From Takakia lepidozioides (Eukaryota > Streptophyta > Takakiopsida > Takakiales > Takakiaceae), in contig CM060732.1 in NCBI GenBank assembly GCA_030704615.1, positions 1,800,001-1,864,000 of the forward strand: a stretch of 64,000 bases of DNA, given 5' to 3'. Both the position numbers and the translations under genes were made by a program. The notes under the pieces are model-generated. The model did no database searches, was not told the origin of the DNA, and was given only the letters and a program-made list of their open reading frames with translations. Positions 38,834 to 49,850 of this stretch are shown in pieces (the first letter of the stretch is position 1; every line of letters starts with the position of its first letter).

Positions 38834-39016
38834 GTGCGACACATGTTACGGCGTGTTAGTAAACCCGGTTTAAGAATGTATTCCAATCACCAAGAAATTC
38901 CTAGAGTTTTAGGTGGAATGGGGATTGTAATTCTTTCCACTTCTCAGGGAATTATGACGGATCGGGAAGCGCGACAAAAACGAATTGGAGGAGAAATATT
39001 ACGTTACGTATGGTAA
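38834..39016 (+). pseudogene. rps8: Plastid ribosomal protein uS8 (rps8), C-terminal fragment
   Basis: The last 55 or so residues of plastid uS8 are recognisable: [20 protein letters not shown], then [20 protein letters not shown] and [10 protein letters not shown] followed by TAA. The N-terminal two thirds are absent. The fragment is open and well preserved, which suggests a fairly recent transfer. It should not be functional in the nucleus. Confidence 0.92.
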
Positions 39017-39130
39017 TTTATTTACATCTCGTTTGAATAATTTCGCATAGGGGAATCTTTGTAAATGAAAGAAGCTAGCTAGTACTATATTTATCGACGT
39101 TAGTTAATCAAAAATGAGATTCTCCCCCTA

Positions 39131-39217
39131 ATGAAGAAGCAGAATTTGATTGATATGGAAGGTGTAATTACTGAATCACCTCCTAATGCCACGTTTCGGG
39201 TTTGTTTAGACACAACA
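39131..39217 (+). pseudogene. infA: Plastid translation initiation factor IF-1 (infA), N-terminal fragment
   Basis: From the ATG at 39131 the frame reads [20 protein letters not shown] then TFRVCLD, the start of plastid IF-1. After CLD the match ends and a TAA follows a few codons later. It lies directly downstream of rps8 as in plastid genomes. Confidence 0.88.
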
Positions 39218-39264
39218 AAAGAATAAATCATTTGCCTCCCCATCGACGCACTCACCCCTCAAGC

Positions 39265-39655
39265 CATTCGAGAATTTAAATGAATTTTAAACCAATAAAT
39301 AGGTTTGCACTGCCTTTGATTGGGGGTTTCTGCCACGTATCAATCTTTTTTTTGGCTCAATTTTGTTCTACGGCTTCAAGCATCCCACCGCTACTCCCCC
39401 ATCAAAATTTCGACTAATAAAAAATGTCCAAAAGAAAAAATGTTCTCTTCGCTCACTATTGCAGAAATCTCTATGAAGAGTGCATAAAGTAGAACACAAA
39501 TCAAGTTTGGAGTGCAAAACAGAGAATAAACTGTGGTTATGGGCCCAAACAAATTTTGTTCGCTCCCAAATTTGGCACACGCGTTGCATATGGAGTCATT
39601 ACACATATCATTCAAAAATAGAATGAAAAAAAAGTCATGACCACGCGAAACGCAG
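39265..39655. repeat. Array spacer, copy 2
   Basis: Near-copy of 37905-38300, placed about 1.36 kb downstream, so spacer plus array form a higher-order repeat. Confidence 0.85.
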
Positions 39656-39659
39656 TCCA

Positions 39660-40085
39660 ACAGGTCCCAAAGTAATAGCAGATCCAACGGAATTCATTCA
39701 ACGGGTGAACGGCTGGTTGCCCATCCAAATCATTTTTGTTTGCTTTCAAACCTTGCCAGTATGTTCGGAACACCCTCTCACAGGTCTTGGACTAATATGA
39801 GATCAATCGAAATTCATTCGATGGCTCAACGGATGGTTGCCCATCGAAATGATTTTGGATCGCTTTGAGACTTGGCCAGTATGTTCAATGTACCATCTAA
39901 GAGGTCCCAGAGTAATATGAGATCAATCAAAATTTGTACAAAAGGGCAACGGATGGTTGCCCATCTAAGTGGATTTCGTTCGCTTCGAGACTTGGCGAGT
40001 ATATTCAACGTATCATCTGACAAGTCCCAGAGTAATATGAGATCAATCAAAATTATTTTGTGCTTTGAGAACTTTGTGGGTATGT
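39660..40085. repeat. Tandem repeat array 3, 120-bp unit
   Basis: About three and a half units with landmarks near 39794, 39914 and 40034, again 120 bp apart. The last unit is cut by the Gypsy LTR at 40104. Confidence 0.88.
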
Positions 40086-40103
40086 TCGTCATACGTAGAA
40101 AGA

Positions 40104-40577
40104 TGTCGTGCACCTCACTTCGGTAAGCTCCCCTTCAAGTCATAGTTACTCGCTTTGATGTGCGCGCCTAACTCCCAAACTGGCCGCCAGACCAACTCGG
40201 AGCTTCGGCTGCTCACCGGGACATAACGGTCCCCCTTTACTCCTCCACAAGTCCCTCTCTCAATTTGGGCCTAGTGGAAATTCCATTTGATTGTAGGCAG
40301 TCCGGAACAGCTCCCCACACCTTGGTCGCTTTCCGGCTCGCACGTTTACTCACTAGTTTTTGGTCACCAACGGGCTTGCACCGTTCTCGGGGTTACTATT
40401 CCCTATATATACTTCTATGATTGTCCGCGGGGGTTTCACAAACAACCCAGTCATTTTATGGCGAACCACCACGAAGACCCTCCATTCCCGGTGATGAGTC
40501 ACAGTGAGTCTTGGCCCACCCACCACGGCCCCATTGGACCGTGATAAGTCCCAAGACTCCCCACGACTCCCACCACA
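40104..40577 (-). repeat. 3' LTR of the Gypsy element
   Basis: Matches 53746-54218 along its full length. It contains a TATA-like TATATATA at about 40404 read on the minus strand. It ends against the third 120-bp array. Confidence 0.93.
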
Positions 40578-40723
40578 AGGTCTCCGCCCCATGGTGAGTC
40601 ATATGCCACCCCCACTAAGACCCACTAAGCTACCACCACCCCTCGTGGAACCACCCCCACCGCAACCCGGTGTGCGGGGCTTCACCTAGTAAGCGCCTCC
40701 ACCTCCTTGAGTGCCTTGGGCAC

Positions 40724-41889
40724 TCAAGGGTGCTTCAGCATCGAAACACTTTCCCAAGACCCCTCTGGAATCGGCAAGGGTTGTAACAGCCCCGCTTGCT
40801 TTTTGTATTTGTTCCGGTTTTGTTGGCATGTGGTGCATGTCTTGACATACTCCTCGGCCTCCTCCCTCAGTTTGGGCCAGAAATACTCTTTCTTCAAGAG
40901 TGCCGTGGTGCGCTTGGCTCCGCCGTGGCCCGCAAGCGGGCCATCGTGGCATTCCCTCAAGAGACTATCTCTGATCCCCCCCTTCGGCACGTAGAGGCGC
41001 TTTTGCTTGTACCAGAGCAGTCCATTGTGCAAGTGGAATTGCGATTTAACCCCCATCCTCAAATCCCGCATCACGGACTTCGTCATCTCATCCTTACGGT
41101 AAGCCTTTCGGATCTTCCTTTGGAGCGCCGTCTCGCCCTTGTACACCAACATGAGCTGCTGTTTTCTACTTAAAGCATCGGCCACCATATTGTCTCGTCC
41201 CGGTTTGTACTGGATATCCACGTCAAACACTGCCAAAGTGCCTTGCCACCTAAGTTGTTTTGGGACAACTTAGGATGCGTGGCAAAATACTTCACCGTGA
41301 CATTGTCCGTGAACACCTTTACCGGGTTGGAACCAACATAGTGGCACCAAAGCTCAAGGCAATGCACCACCGCCTTCATTTCTTTCTCGTGCGTAGGCCA
41401 CCGTCGCTCCACTTCATTCAGTTTCTTACTTTCGTAAGCCACTGGACGTCCATCCTGCATGAGCACACCCCCAATTGCGAAGTCCGACGCATCTGTATGA
41501 ATCTCAAATGGACGGTCGAACTCCGGGATTTTCAGGACTGGAGCTTCCGCCATCCGCTGCTTCAACTTGGCAAAGGCTTGGCCACAAAAGGTGTTTCATA
41601 CCCATACCTTGGACTTACACAGAAGGTCTGACAGCGGCCCCGCGATCTTGGCAAAATTTCTCACATACTTTCGGTAATAGGATGCGAGTCCTAGGAAGGA
41701 TCGCACTCCCGGGACCGAAGTCGGAGGCTCCCAGTCCAAGATCTCCCTCACTTTTCTGTCATCCATTTTGATCCCATCCTGTGTAATCACATGCCCTAGG
41801 AACTCCACTTTTGTGACCCCAAATTCGCACTTTGAAGCTTTGGCGTACAGCTTCCCTTCCCGCAATTTCTGGAACACCTTTTTGAGGTG
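40724..41889 (-). pseudogene. Gypsy pol, downstream part: RT thumb, RNase H, integrase zinc finger
   Basis: On the minus strand, 41895-41596 gives the RT end (AKASKCEFGVTKVEFLGHVI, VRSFLGLASYYRKYVRNFAK). Then 41565-41170 gives RNase H (IHTDASDFAIGGVLMQDGR, VFTDN). Finally 41236-40724 has KPGRDNMVADALSRK and the integrase HHCC finger (HDGPLAGHGG to CTTCQQNRNKYKKQ). Frame breaks occur near 41600 and 41200. The DDE integrase core is deleted. Confidence 0.92.
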
Positions 41890-41897
41890 CTCCAAGT
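41890..41897. repeat. 8-bp target site duplication, left
   Basis: CTCCAAGT occurs here and at 51356-51363 immediately outside the inverted repeats. It belongs to the Gypsy RT coding sequence (codons for HLE), which reads continuously if one copy and the insert are skipped. Confidence 0.93.
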
Positions 41898-42323
41898 CCT
41901 GGGGGGTGCACTCTTTCTAAACTGTGCGTATCGCGTGCGTTCGTCGCCTAATAAAAGAACCCCCTGTATACGGGTCCTTGGATAATTTATACCCCCTCTG
42001 TACATATTTTTTGAAGATTATAAAACCCCCTCCTGTAAATATACAAAAATTTACAATTTTTAAAAAGTACCCCCTTCTATATGTATATTCTCATTTTCCA
42101 TCATTAAAAATAACCCTCCAATATGTATATGTATGTTTTTATATTATATCGAATTTATTCATTTAAAACGTAATAAAATATAACAAATTAATTAAAAAAA
42201 AATTTGCCTTTGATAAAGTTGTCAAAGACTTTTCGGTCATTTGCATCAAGTATATATGTGTTTGACTTGACATTGTACTTTAAACATGCTAACGCGATAA
42301 TGGAATCCAAATCAACCATCATG

Positions 42324-45240
42324 TTATCCGTCAAATCGTACGTATAGACCCCTCCTCGAAATTTTTTGGTACCATGCTAACCCAATCTCCATATGAGAAG
42401 GACGCTCCAATAAATCAACAGAATCCCTACATTCTACAAACCGCTTATTGATTTTCTTCCGCATTCTTTGAACCCTGCCCAAATACCAAGTGCCTTTGGT
42501 TGCTCCTCTGCAGGTTTTCCCTGGTCTGCCTTTCCTGTTTGTAGTTTGGATCGCAGTCTCCTCATCAACAAAAAATACAGCACAATCCGAACCCAATCCC
42601 AAGCTCGTGGCTTTGTTGCTGGTAGTTGGTTTGTTTTCTTGGCAAAACAACATCGATGCACTTCTTACTCGTGTCAATCTATCCTTGGATAGAGTAGGGT
42701 TGCCATTGAGTTGGCTAACCAAAGTGCTTTTGAATATGGTCTTCCCGTCTACTTTGACAAATGGAACCACCGCCTTCGGTCCATCTTTCTCTTGTTCAAA
42801 CTCATCAATAACAGCATCTAGAGTATGTCTCAATTCACTCTGAATAAGTACCTCTTCCGCATGATCATCCAAAGGTTGGCTCAAAACATCCTCCATTGAA
42901 TTCGAAGGCCCGCACACCAATTCATCTTCCACAACCTCATTTTGAATATGTGTCATTTGTCTCTCAATTGTCCATGGCTCATTCCACCAATCCAAGTTTG
43001 TCGTTTTGTTTGGTTTCATCCCAAGTTTATGGCATAAAAGTGGCGCTTCTAGAAATCCAGTTTTCAAAGCCTCCACAATGCAATCATCCGATTGGACAGT
43101 AGAAAAGTCGGACAAATCAGCAAGGGGGATACCTGGCTTCTTCTCCAAAAAAAACCAAATGTGTTCTTGTTTCTTGTGAGCTCTTGAGAACTTGGGTCCT
43201 TTTGGATTCACCTCGAACTCGGATATGCGTGTTAATGCTCCCGCACTCTCAATCAAATCACACCCGTCATATGTCCTCTCATTCCGTAACATACCTCCCA
43301 CTTTGCTGAAGAATATTTCACACACATCTGAACCAACAAGGCTCAAAGAAACTTGCACATGATTAAACTTATCCTTGAACAATTTGATAAGTAGAACCAC
43401 GTAGTGGCATGAAATTTGTAAATCCAAGTATGCTTCCCTGCTAATGAAGAAGGATTTCAGATTATACACCTCGTGGTGGAATAACCACAACTTCCACAAT
43501 CTGAAAAAAAACGATACCTTCGCAGCAGATTGTACCCTCTCACACAATGACATGTGAGGAGACAAAAAAATGTCGATGTAGCATGAAATGATGTATAGGT
43601 AAATTTCAGTACCTTTGGTCGTCTCCCTTCGATGATTCACAGTTGATTGTAACTCCCTCAAACAAGCTTGCACCTTCCGAGATGCCAGTCGTTGAGCTGC
43701 TGCCCAATTCTGTCGATCTTCTCTTTTGATATCACATTCCCGAAGTCCATGCTTGTCCACTGAAAATGAATGGTAGACCAATAACACATGATTCAATGTA
43801 GCAACCTCATCACCCAACACCAAAGTCCGTGATGCACTGTCCAAGGGATTTTTTCCCATTGTGGATGAAGTCCTGATCATGGAGTCCGTATATATCTCCC
43901 CCGTTGCACACTCGACCTGTAAACAACCATCCTTCCCAAGGGATGCAAAATCTACTTCCAGCCCCATTGGCATAATCTTCTAACATCACTTTTCTCCTCC
44001 TACTATCTCCGTCTGAAGCATGCCCAATTATAGGCCCAATCACGTCCCTCACATATTTGTCCCACAACTGTCTCACCACTTCCCATTGTGATCTCACAAA
44101 ATTGTTGTCAAATCTATTGCAAGTGAGCTGGATTACCAATACCAATCGAGGTAATCGTACATGTAGAGGATTTGCTATCAACACTCTGGCGTAATGGGCA
44201 ACCACATTGTTTTTGAATGCCTCCACAATATGTTCGTACCCTGATTCCCCTTCTCCCACTTGCACCACAAAATTTGAAATACATACATGGTTGTCTTGAA
44301 GCCCACAGAACCCGAGAAGGGTGTCATCCCTAGCAATCCAACGTACCAATCGCTTCACAACAGTTTCATCTTCGGCCACCATCACTGGGATGCTTCCCAT
44401 TGGAATATTTGCATCTTCCATCACATCTCTGTAAATTCCAGCCACATGCTGAAATATATCATCCTTTCTCCCGCTCTGTACTTCAAACCTTTCCTCAAAG
44501 ACCGTCTTGTAGTATCAATAGAAGGACCCCCCACATTTGAAGCCAAAAAATGATGCAATTTCGGACCCCCCCAAAGCTGCACATCTCAAACATTGTTTTG
44601 TGCTAGTACCATACCTCTTCCCTTGTGGAGACCTGTCAATATTCTTGCCCATATCAACAAGAAAATCCCACAAACTTTCTTTTCCTTCAAAACCCCCCCT
44701 CCTATGTGCATCAACAATATCACGACAAAATTTGAGAACATCTCCTCTTTCAATTGCCTCAATCCCAGACTCCTTCAAACTCCTACATCGCACAGACAAG
44801 GATGCCACTTTGGTCCTGGCCTCCCACAATTTGAACCTCAACTGTCTCAACTCCTGTCTGTTTTTGTAAACTTGTTTGACAATCTCGGCATTTCCAAGAT
44901 ATGACAACCTTCTTCCCTTGCCAGTATCTCTCTCCCCTCTACATTCCATGGCACCTCTTTCTCTATATACCCTCATTCTGAAGTCATTTTCCAAGGGAAT
45001 GGAAGAACATGCTGAACATCTCAAGTTTGGAAATGGCTCCCCATCCAATGACACTCTAAAACAATCCGCGTGCCGAAACGTACCAACAACCTTATGCTCT
45101 TGATTGGTTAGAGTGATGGTTGCATTTGTCAACGGCTCGACATACCACTTCTTTCCTCCCTTGCTATCTTGAAGGAATGGTTTCAGACTTATTCTCTGCT
45201 GGTTGTACTCCCACCATTCATCCCATAGGCCCCAACACAA
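42324..45240 (-). pseudogene. Transposase-like protein, RNase H-fold type (decayed)
   Basis: Three consecutive minus-strand pieces (45240-44515, 44445-43810, 43973-42324) make one long protein. The first two are in the same frame and separated only by a TGA at 44515-44517. A frameshift near 43970 joins the second to the third. Visible features are CSACSS near the start, WDKYVRDVIGP, GHASDGDSRRRKVMLEDY (an SDG-type stretch that could hold a catalytic Asp), KGTEIYLYIISCYIDIFLSP and SLVGSDVCEIFFSKVGGM (possible catalytic Glu). It lies alone inside the inverted-repeat element, so it is the best candidate for its transposase. The assignment rests on context and weak motif resemblance. Confidence 0.6.
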
Positions 45241-46549
45241 ACTGTCTCTTCCTTTGTTGCATTGGGACCTTTGCTGTAATTTTCAATCCTGATCAGATCT
45301 GCCCGTTGGGCAGCGTCAACACAAGTGTATGGAGTTTGTGACGAGGATGCTCCCATTGTTGATGCCACAATTGGATTGTCAAGTGGTGGGGACGGCAACA
45401 CAGGTTGACTGACCAAGAAAGAGCTTAGATCCCGTTGCTTTACATCTTTGGCAATCATAGGCTTTGGAGGCCTTCCTCTCTTTTTGCACAGTCCGTCACT
45501 ACTTCCAACCTTCTGGCAAATCTCTGCATCGACATGAGTTTTTCCTTTCACATGCTCTGTCAAAGAAGATTGCAAAGAACCTGTCCTTGGAAACAAGAGT
45601 AGCCACTTTGAATCAAGTGGGCACCTAATCCTTATGGAACCCAACTGCGAATAGTCTCCAATTGTGGCTTCCACAATCTCAAATCTGTTTCCAGGATTGT
45701 CCTCACAAAACCGAGCGACTTCCTCTAATGCCTCCTTCACCCTGTTCTTCTTTGCATCTAATGCTTCATCTGCATTTACAGGGCTGATGACACATTGTGA
45801 TGAACCCTTCCCATGACGCCTCTCATAGGTTATGCGATGCCCCTCACTCCTCAAATGAGACATAAAGTTTGCACATGCATCATATGGTTTGTTTTTCCCA
45901 GACCGTGCATAAACATCCTCACACTCAACACACCATATGTGGAACATTGCTTGTCTTGTTGATCCTTTGTCATCAGCTCAAACTTGTCACATCGTCCTTC
46001 TGCAGAGATTTTCCTTTCAACGGCTCTAATCTCTTTCTGCCATTTTTGAATATCGTTGGATGTAGCCAACGTGCTGCACAATCTACCAGATCTCTGCTGA
46101 AGTGCATGCTCATGTGCATGGTCTTCATTTCCACCATCGCCAGCAAATGGTGTATCAGGGTCCATCCTCATCTTGGTAGACACTGGTGCTGGGTCCTCGC
46201 CTGGTCTGTCCTCATGCAAGATCGTAGAACCACTGGAAGATAGAGGTCTTTTCAATCCTTGGTCCCCATCATTTTGGTCTGAAATCTTAATGTGTACAGT
46301 ATCCCCTTTCAGAACCATCCTCTCTTCTTGCTTGGCTGAAAGGACACTACCCCCCATGGAAAGGAAATGAAATTTTGCTGAGACAAGCTCATCACCTATA
46401 ATTTTTGCTTGGATGCATTTGTATGTGACACCTTGCATAGTGAACACAGAACCAAGCCTGTTTGGTGATGCATCTCCTCCAACGAGCAGGACTTTTACTT
46501 CCAACTCTTCTTCCATGATGAGTTCACCTGCAAAATGCAATGAAAACAT
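45189..46549 (-). pseudogene. Zinc-finger and AT-hook protein, N-terminal partner of the transposase
   Basis: Minus-strand frames 46549-45851 and 45947-45189 overlap and are in different frames. The first starts MEEELEVKVLLVGGDASPNR and has an acidic, poorly ordered middle. The second has two zinc-finger-like units (WCVECEDVYARSG to SHLRSEGH, then RIRCPLDSKW to EHVKGKTH) and an AT-hook KKRGRPPKP. These are DNA-binding features expected of a transposase N-terminus. The frame change near 45950-45850 may be a frameshift or a missed intron. It probably belongs to the same protein as 42324-45240. Confidence 0.55.
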
Positions 46550-46734
46550 TTCAAATCAGACCTTGATAGACCAATAACAAAGCACCCGGGTTGGAAGGTT
46601 CCAAAGTCCTGTTTTATACAACCCTATAGGCTGTCCAAGCAGGGACTACGTTGATAAGAGGATGAAATGTATACAGAAGCAAGTACCTGATTGATGAGTT
46701 TGACGTTGCTAATTCTTGCTGCTGCTATTGACCA

Positions 46735-47450
46735 AATGTTGCTACTTCCACTGCTGGTAGCCCTCTTGGGTGATCCTGAACCCACAGTCCATCCTTGCAT
46801 TAGCGGCTAGCCCTCCCTCCACACTAACATATTTAAATACAAAGTTCTGTCAAACTCCCTACGATGTTGCATGAAGAAAGCTCACCTTGTTGACAATATT
46901 GTCCCACCGTTGTGGATCATATTTATAGAGCTCCTGCCAGCACTGTTCCTTGCTCCAAATCTGGCCCTCTTGGATGATTTTGCACCCACGATCCTCTCCC
47001 TACATCAACAGCTACCCCTCCCTCCACACTAACAATGCGTACATCATGCCTCTGCAGCTGCTACAGTGGCTTCCAGTTGACCATCTACCCATGCAGGTTT
47101 CTTGTAGCTATCCTTCCACATGGAGTCATAGGTAATCTAGAGCTTGGAATCCGGCCATCTGGAAATTTAGGGACGACTCTGATAACAGGGAAAAACAGGC
47201 TGAAATGTGTTGAAGAATGTACCTTCATTAGCAGTCCCTTGTTCTATCAATTGCATTGTTGCCGCTGCTATTTCCAGTTGACCATCTACTCACATTGTCC
47301 CACCACTGACTGGGGTCAGAGAAGTATTCATTCCTTGAAAGCTTCTCTCCATCTGTGTTATCTTTTTTTAGGTACTGTCATGCTGTCACCTTGGCAGTAA
47401 CTTGCAAAGTCACTCCAAAGCACCGCAGATCCACCCAACGAGCTAACTTA
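46735..47450. repeat. Duplicated segments flanking the PPR remnant (downstream side)
   Basis: Segments holding CAGTTGACCATCTACC, GGCTGAAATGTGTTGAAGAA and TTCTATCAATTGCA occur here and again at 49080-49850, in the same orientation and diverged. On the minus strand one of them reads as a WVDG(Q/K)L exon-like stretch, the same as found just before the PPR frame. Confidence 0.7.
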
Positions 47451-47456
47451 CAGAAT

Positions 47457-48990
47457 TCAATACATATGCTTCAGGGCTGAGTCTGATGAGAGGAAAAACA
47501 GGCTGAAACGGGTCAAACTAGAAGGTGGCCTCAGGCTGAAATGTGTTGAAGAAGGTACCTTCATCAGATCATTTCGTTCGGGCATTTTGATGAACACTTG
47601 CTGAGCATCAACACACCCCACATTTGCAATACATGCTGAGAAGGGCAGTTCCCACTTTGCCATCCGACTCAAATCCAGTTTTGATCAACCCTGCATGGAG
47701 GCCCTTGCCCTGTTCCAAGACTATTGGGGTAGTACATGCGTTCAAGATGCTCATGAAGGTGATTTTCATTTGGCTCCATACCTTCTCGTTGCATTTGCTG
47801 AAAAAGTTTGAACGCCTCCTCACCATGCCCTTGCTATGTTAATCCTGCAATCATCGCATTCCATGAGATCACATTTCTCTTAGGCATTTTGTCAAACACT
47901 TGACAGGCATGCACCACATTTCCGCACTTGCAATACATGCTCACAAGGGCATTCCCCGCCTGGATATCTGACACCAAAGCAGCTTTGATGATGCTTGCAT
48001 GGAGCAGCTTGCCCTATTCCAGAGCTAGAGGGTTGGTGCAAGCAGTAAGGATGTTAATGAAAGTGGCCTTGTCAGGCTTCACACCTTCTCCTTGCATGCG
48101 TGCAAAGAGTTTGAATGCTTCTGCACCTTGCCCTTGCTGAACTAATCCTGCAATCAAGGCATTCCATGAAACTACATTTCTCCGAGGCATCTTATCACAC
48201 ACTTGGAGCGCATTAGCCACACTCCCACACTTGCAATACATGCTCAGATGGGCATTCCCCACTAGAATCCAGCAACAATGATGCAGGCCTGGAGCCAATT
48301 GCCCTGCTCCAGAGCTGCTGGGAGGGAGCACGCATTGAGAATCCCAATAAATGTAACCTCGTTAGGTTTCACTCCTTCTAGTTGCATATGTCGAAAGAGG
48401 TCGAATGGTTCTGCACCATGGCATTGCTGAGCTAATCCTGCAATCATTGCATTCCATGAGATCACATTGCGTTTGGGCATTTTGTCAAACACTTGGCGTG
48501 CATGCACCACACTCCCGCACTTTGCAATACATGCTAATAAGGGTGTTTCCAACAAAAATGTCTGGCTCGAATTCATTATTGAGAATGTGGGCATGAACCC
48601 CCCTTGCCAATTGCCAAAGCTTTTGTTTTAGCACATCCCTGAAGAAGGCAAGCACAGGTCTGCTCATATGTCTCCAAAACATTCCTACGACACCTATGCT
48701 TGGTAAATCTTTCCAACGTAATATTCCACGTGATCAAAGATCATTGAGGCATTTGTTGAACACTTGGTGAGCATCCCTGATGCTCGGCACTTAACATGCA
48801 TATTGACAAGGGTACGTGTTGAGTAGAAAAACATCTGTCGTGAACCCACTTTGGATAAAGTGAGTGTGCACCTGCTTTCCAGCTTTCGAGACCTTCCATC
48901 TTGATGCACTTAAGCAAGAGACAGACATACATATTTGAATTTGCTAAAATGCCTCCTTGGTTTAGAATCTGTAGAGCCTCTGTCAGGCTG
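47457..48990 (-). pseudogene. PPR (pentatricopeptide repeat) gene, decayed
   Basis: On the minus strand, successive PPR units are clear. LTEALQILNQGGILANSN and LLLKCIKMEGLES open the run. Then come VHAHILNNEFEPDIFVGNTL, ARQVFDKMPKRNVISWNAMI, GVKPNEVTFIGILNACSLPA, NVVSWNALIAGLVQQGQ and GVKPDKATFINILTACTNPL. Plant PPR proteins bind organellar RNA. At least four frameshifts or stops break the frame and the C-terminus is missing. It lies entirely inside the DNA transposon, so it was captured or inserted there. Confidence 0.88.
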
Positions 48991-49079
48991 TCTGCCGCAC
49001 AAAGTATCTTCACATGCCCAGAAATGTCAGAAGAGGCATTGTGGACTCCCTCTCTTGATCCTCTTTCAGAAGCTGTGGT

Positions 49080-49850
49080 CATGGTTGAGGTGCCTGATTT
49101 TATCATCTGTGCCGCTGCAATAGCTGCCTTTAGTTTACCATCTACCCATGTAGGTTTCTTGTAGCTACTGACCCACATGGAATCAAGGTAATCTGGAGCT
49201 TGAAGTCCAACCCTCGTGGATGAATCTGGACCCACACTCTATCCCTGCTCCTTCAGGCAAAAACATGGAAAAACTCTGATAACAGGGAAAAACAGGCTGA
49301 AATGTGTTGAAGAATGTACCTTCATTAGCATCGCCTTGTTCTATCAATTGCACTGCTGCTGCTGATGTTTCCAGTTGACCATCTACCCGCGCGATTGCTT
49401 GTAGCTATTGATCCACAGGGAAGCAGAAAGAAACTTGTGTTTGAAATCCGGCCCTCTTGGATGAATCTGGACCTCTATCCTTGGTCCTTAGCTATCCCTG
49501 CCTGTGGACAAATCATGAATACATCCTCAGCCTTGCTACTAGCAGCTGACACTGATGGCATGAAGTTCTTCCAGCAAACACCCTAAACCCTAATGATGAG
49601 AGGGCAAAACAGACTGAAATAGGTTGAAGAAGAAGGTACAGGGAGCACAAAATCACTCCAAAACCACCATAGATCCACCAACGAGCTAACTTGTAGAATT
49701 CAACATGAAAAAATAGGGACGACTCTACTAACAGGGAAAACAGGCTGAAATGCGTTGAAGAAGGTACCTTCATTAGCAGTGCATTGTTCTATCAATGTGC
49801 TGCTGCCGCTATTGTTTCCAGTTGACCATCTACCCACGAAGAGAAAACAC
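49080..49850. repeat. Duplicated segments flanking the PPR remnant (upstream side)
   Basis: At least three diverged direct copies of a roughly 200-300 bp segment, near 49080-49250, 49270-49500 and 49700-49850. Each holds the CAGTTGACCATCTACC motif or a variant. They match the copies at 46735-47450. Confidence 0.7.

Larger units (their letters stand above)
38834..39217 (+). other. Plastid DNA insertion (NUPT): rps8 3' end, spacer, infA 5' end
   Basis: Two plastid genes lie in their normal plastid order and orientation with a normal-looking spacer of 114 bases between them. That shows a transferred block of plastid DNA rather than isolated matches. The left junction is near 38845 and the right near 39215. 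The block sits inside the 120-bp repeat cluster. Confidence 0.88.

Noticed and set aside
38834-39016. Functional nuclear ribosomal protein gene
   Set aside because: Only the plastid rps8 C-terminus is present, followed by the plastid spacer and infA start, so it is transferred plastid DNA.
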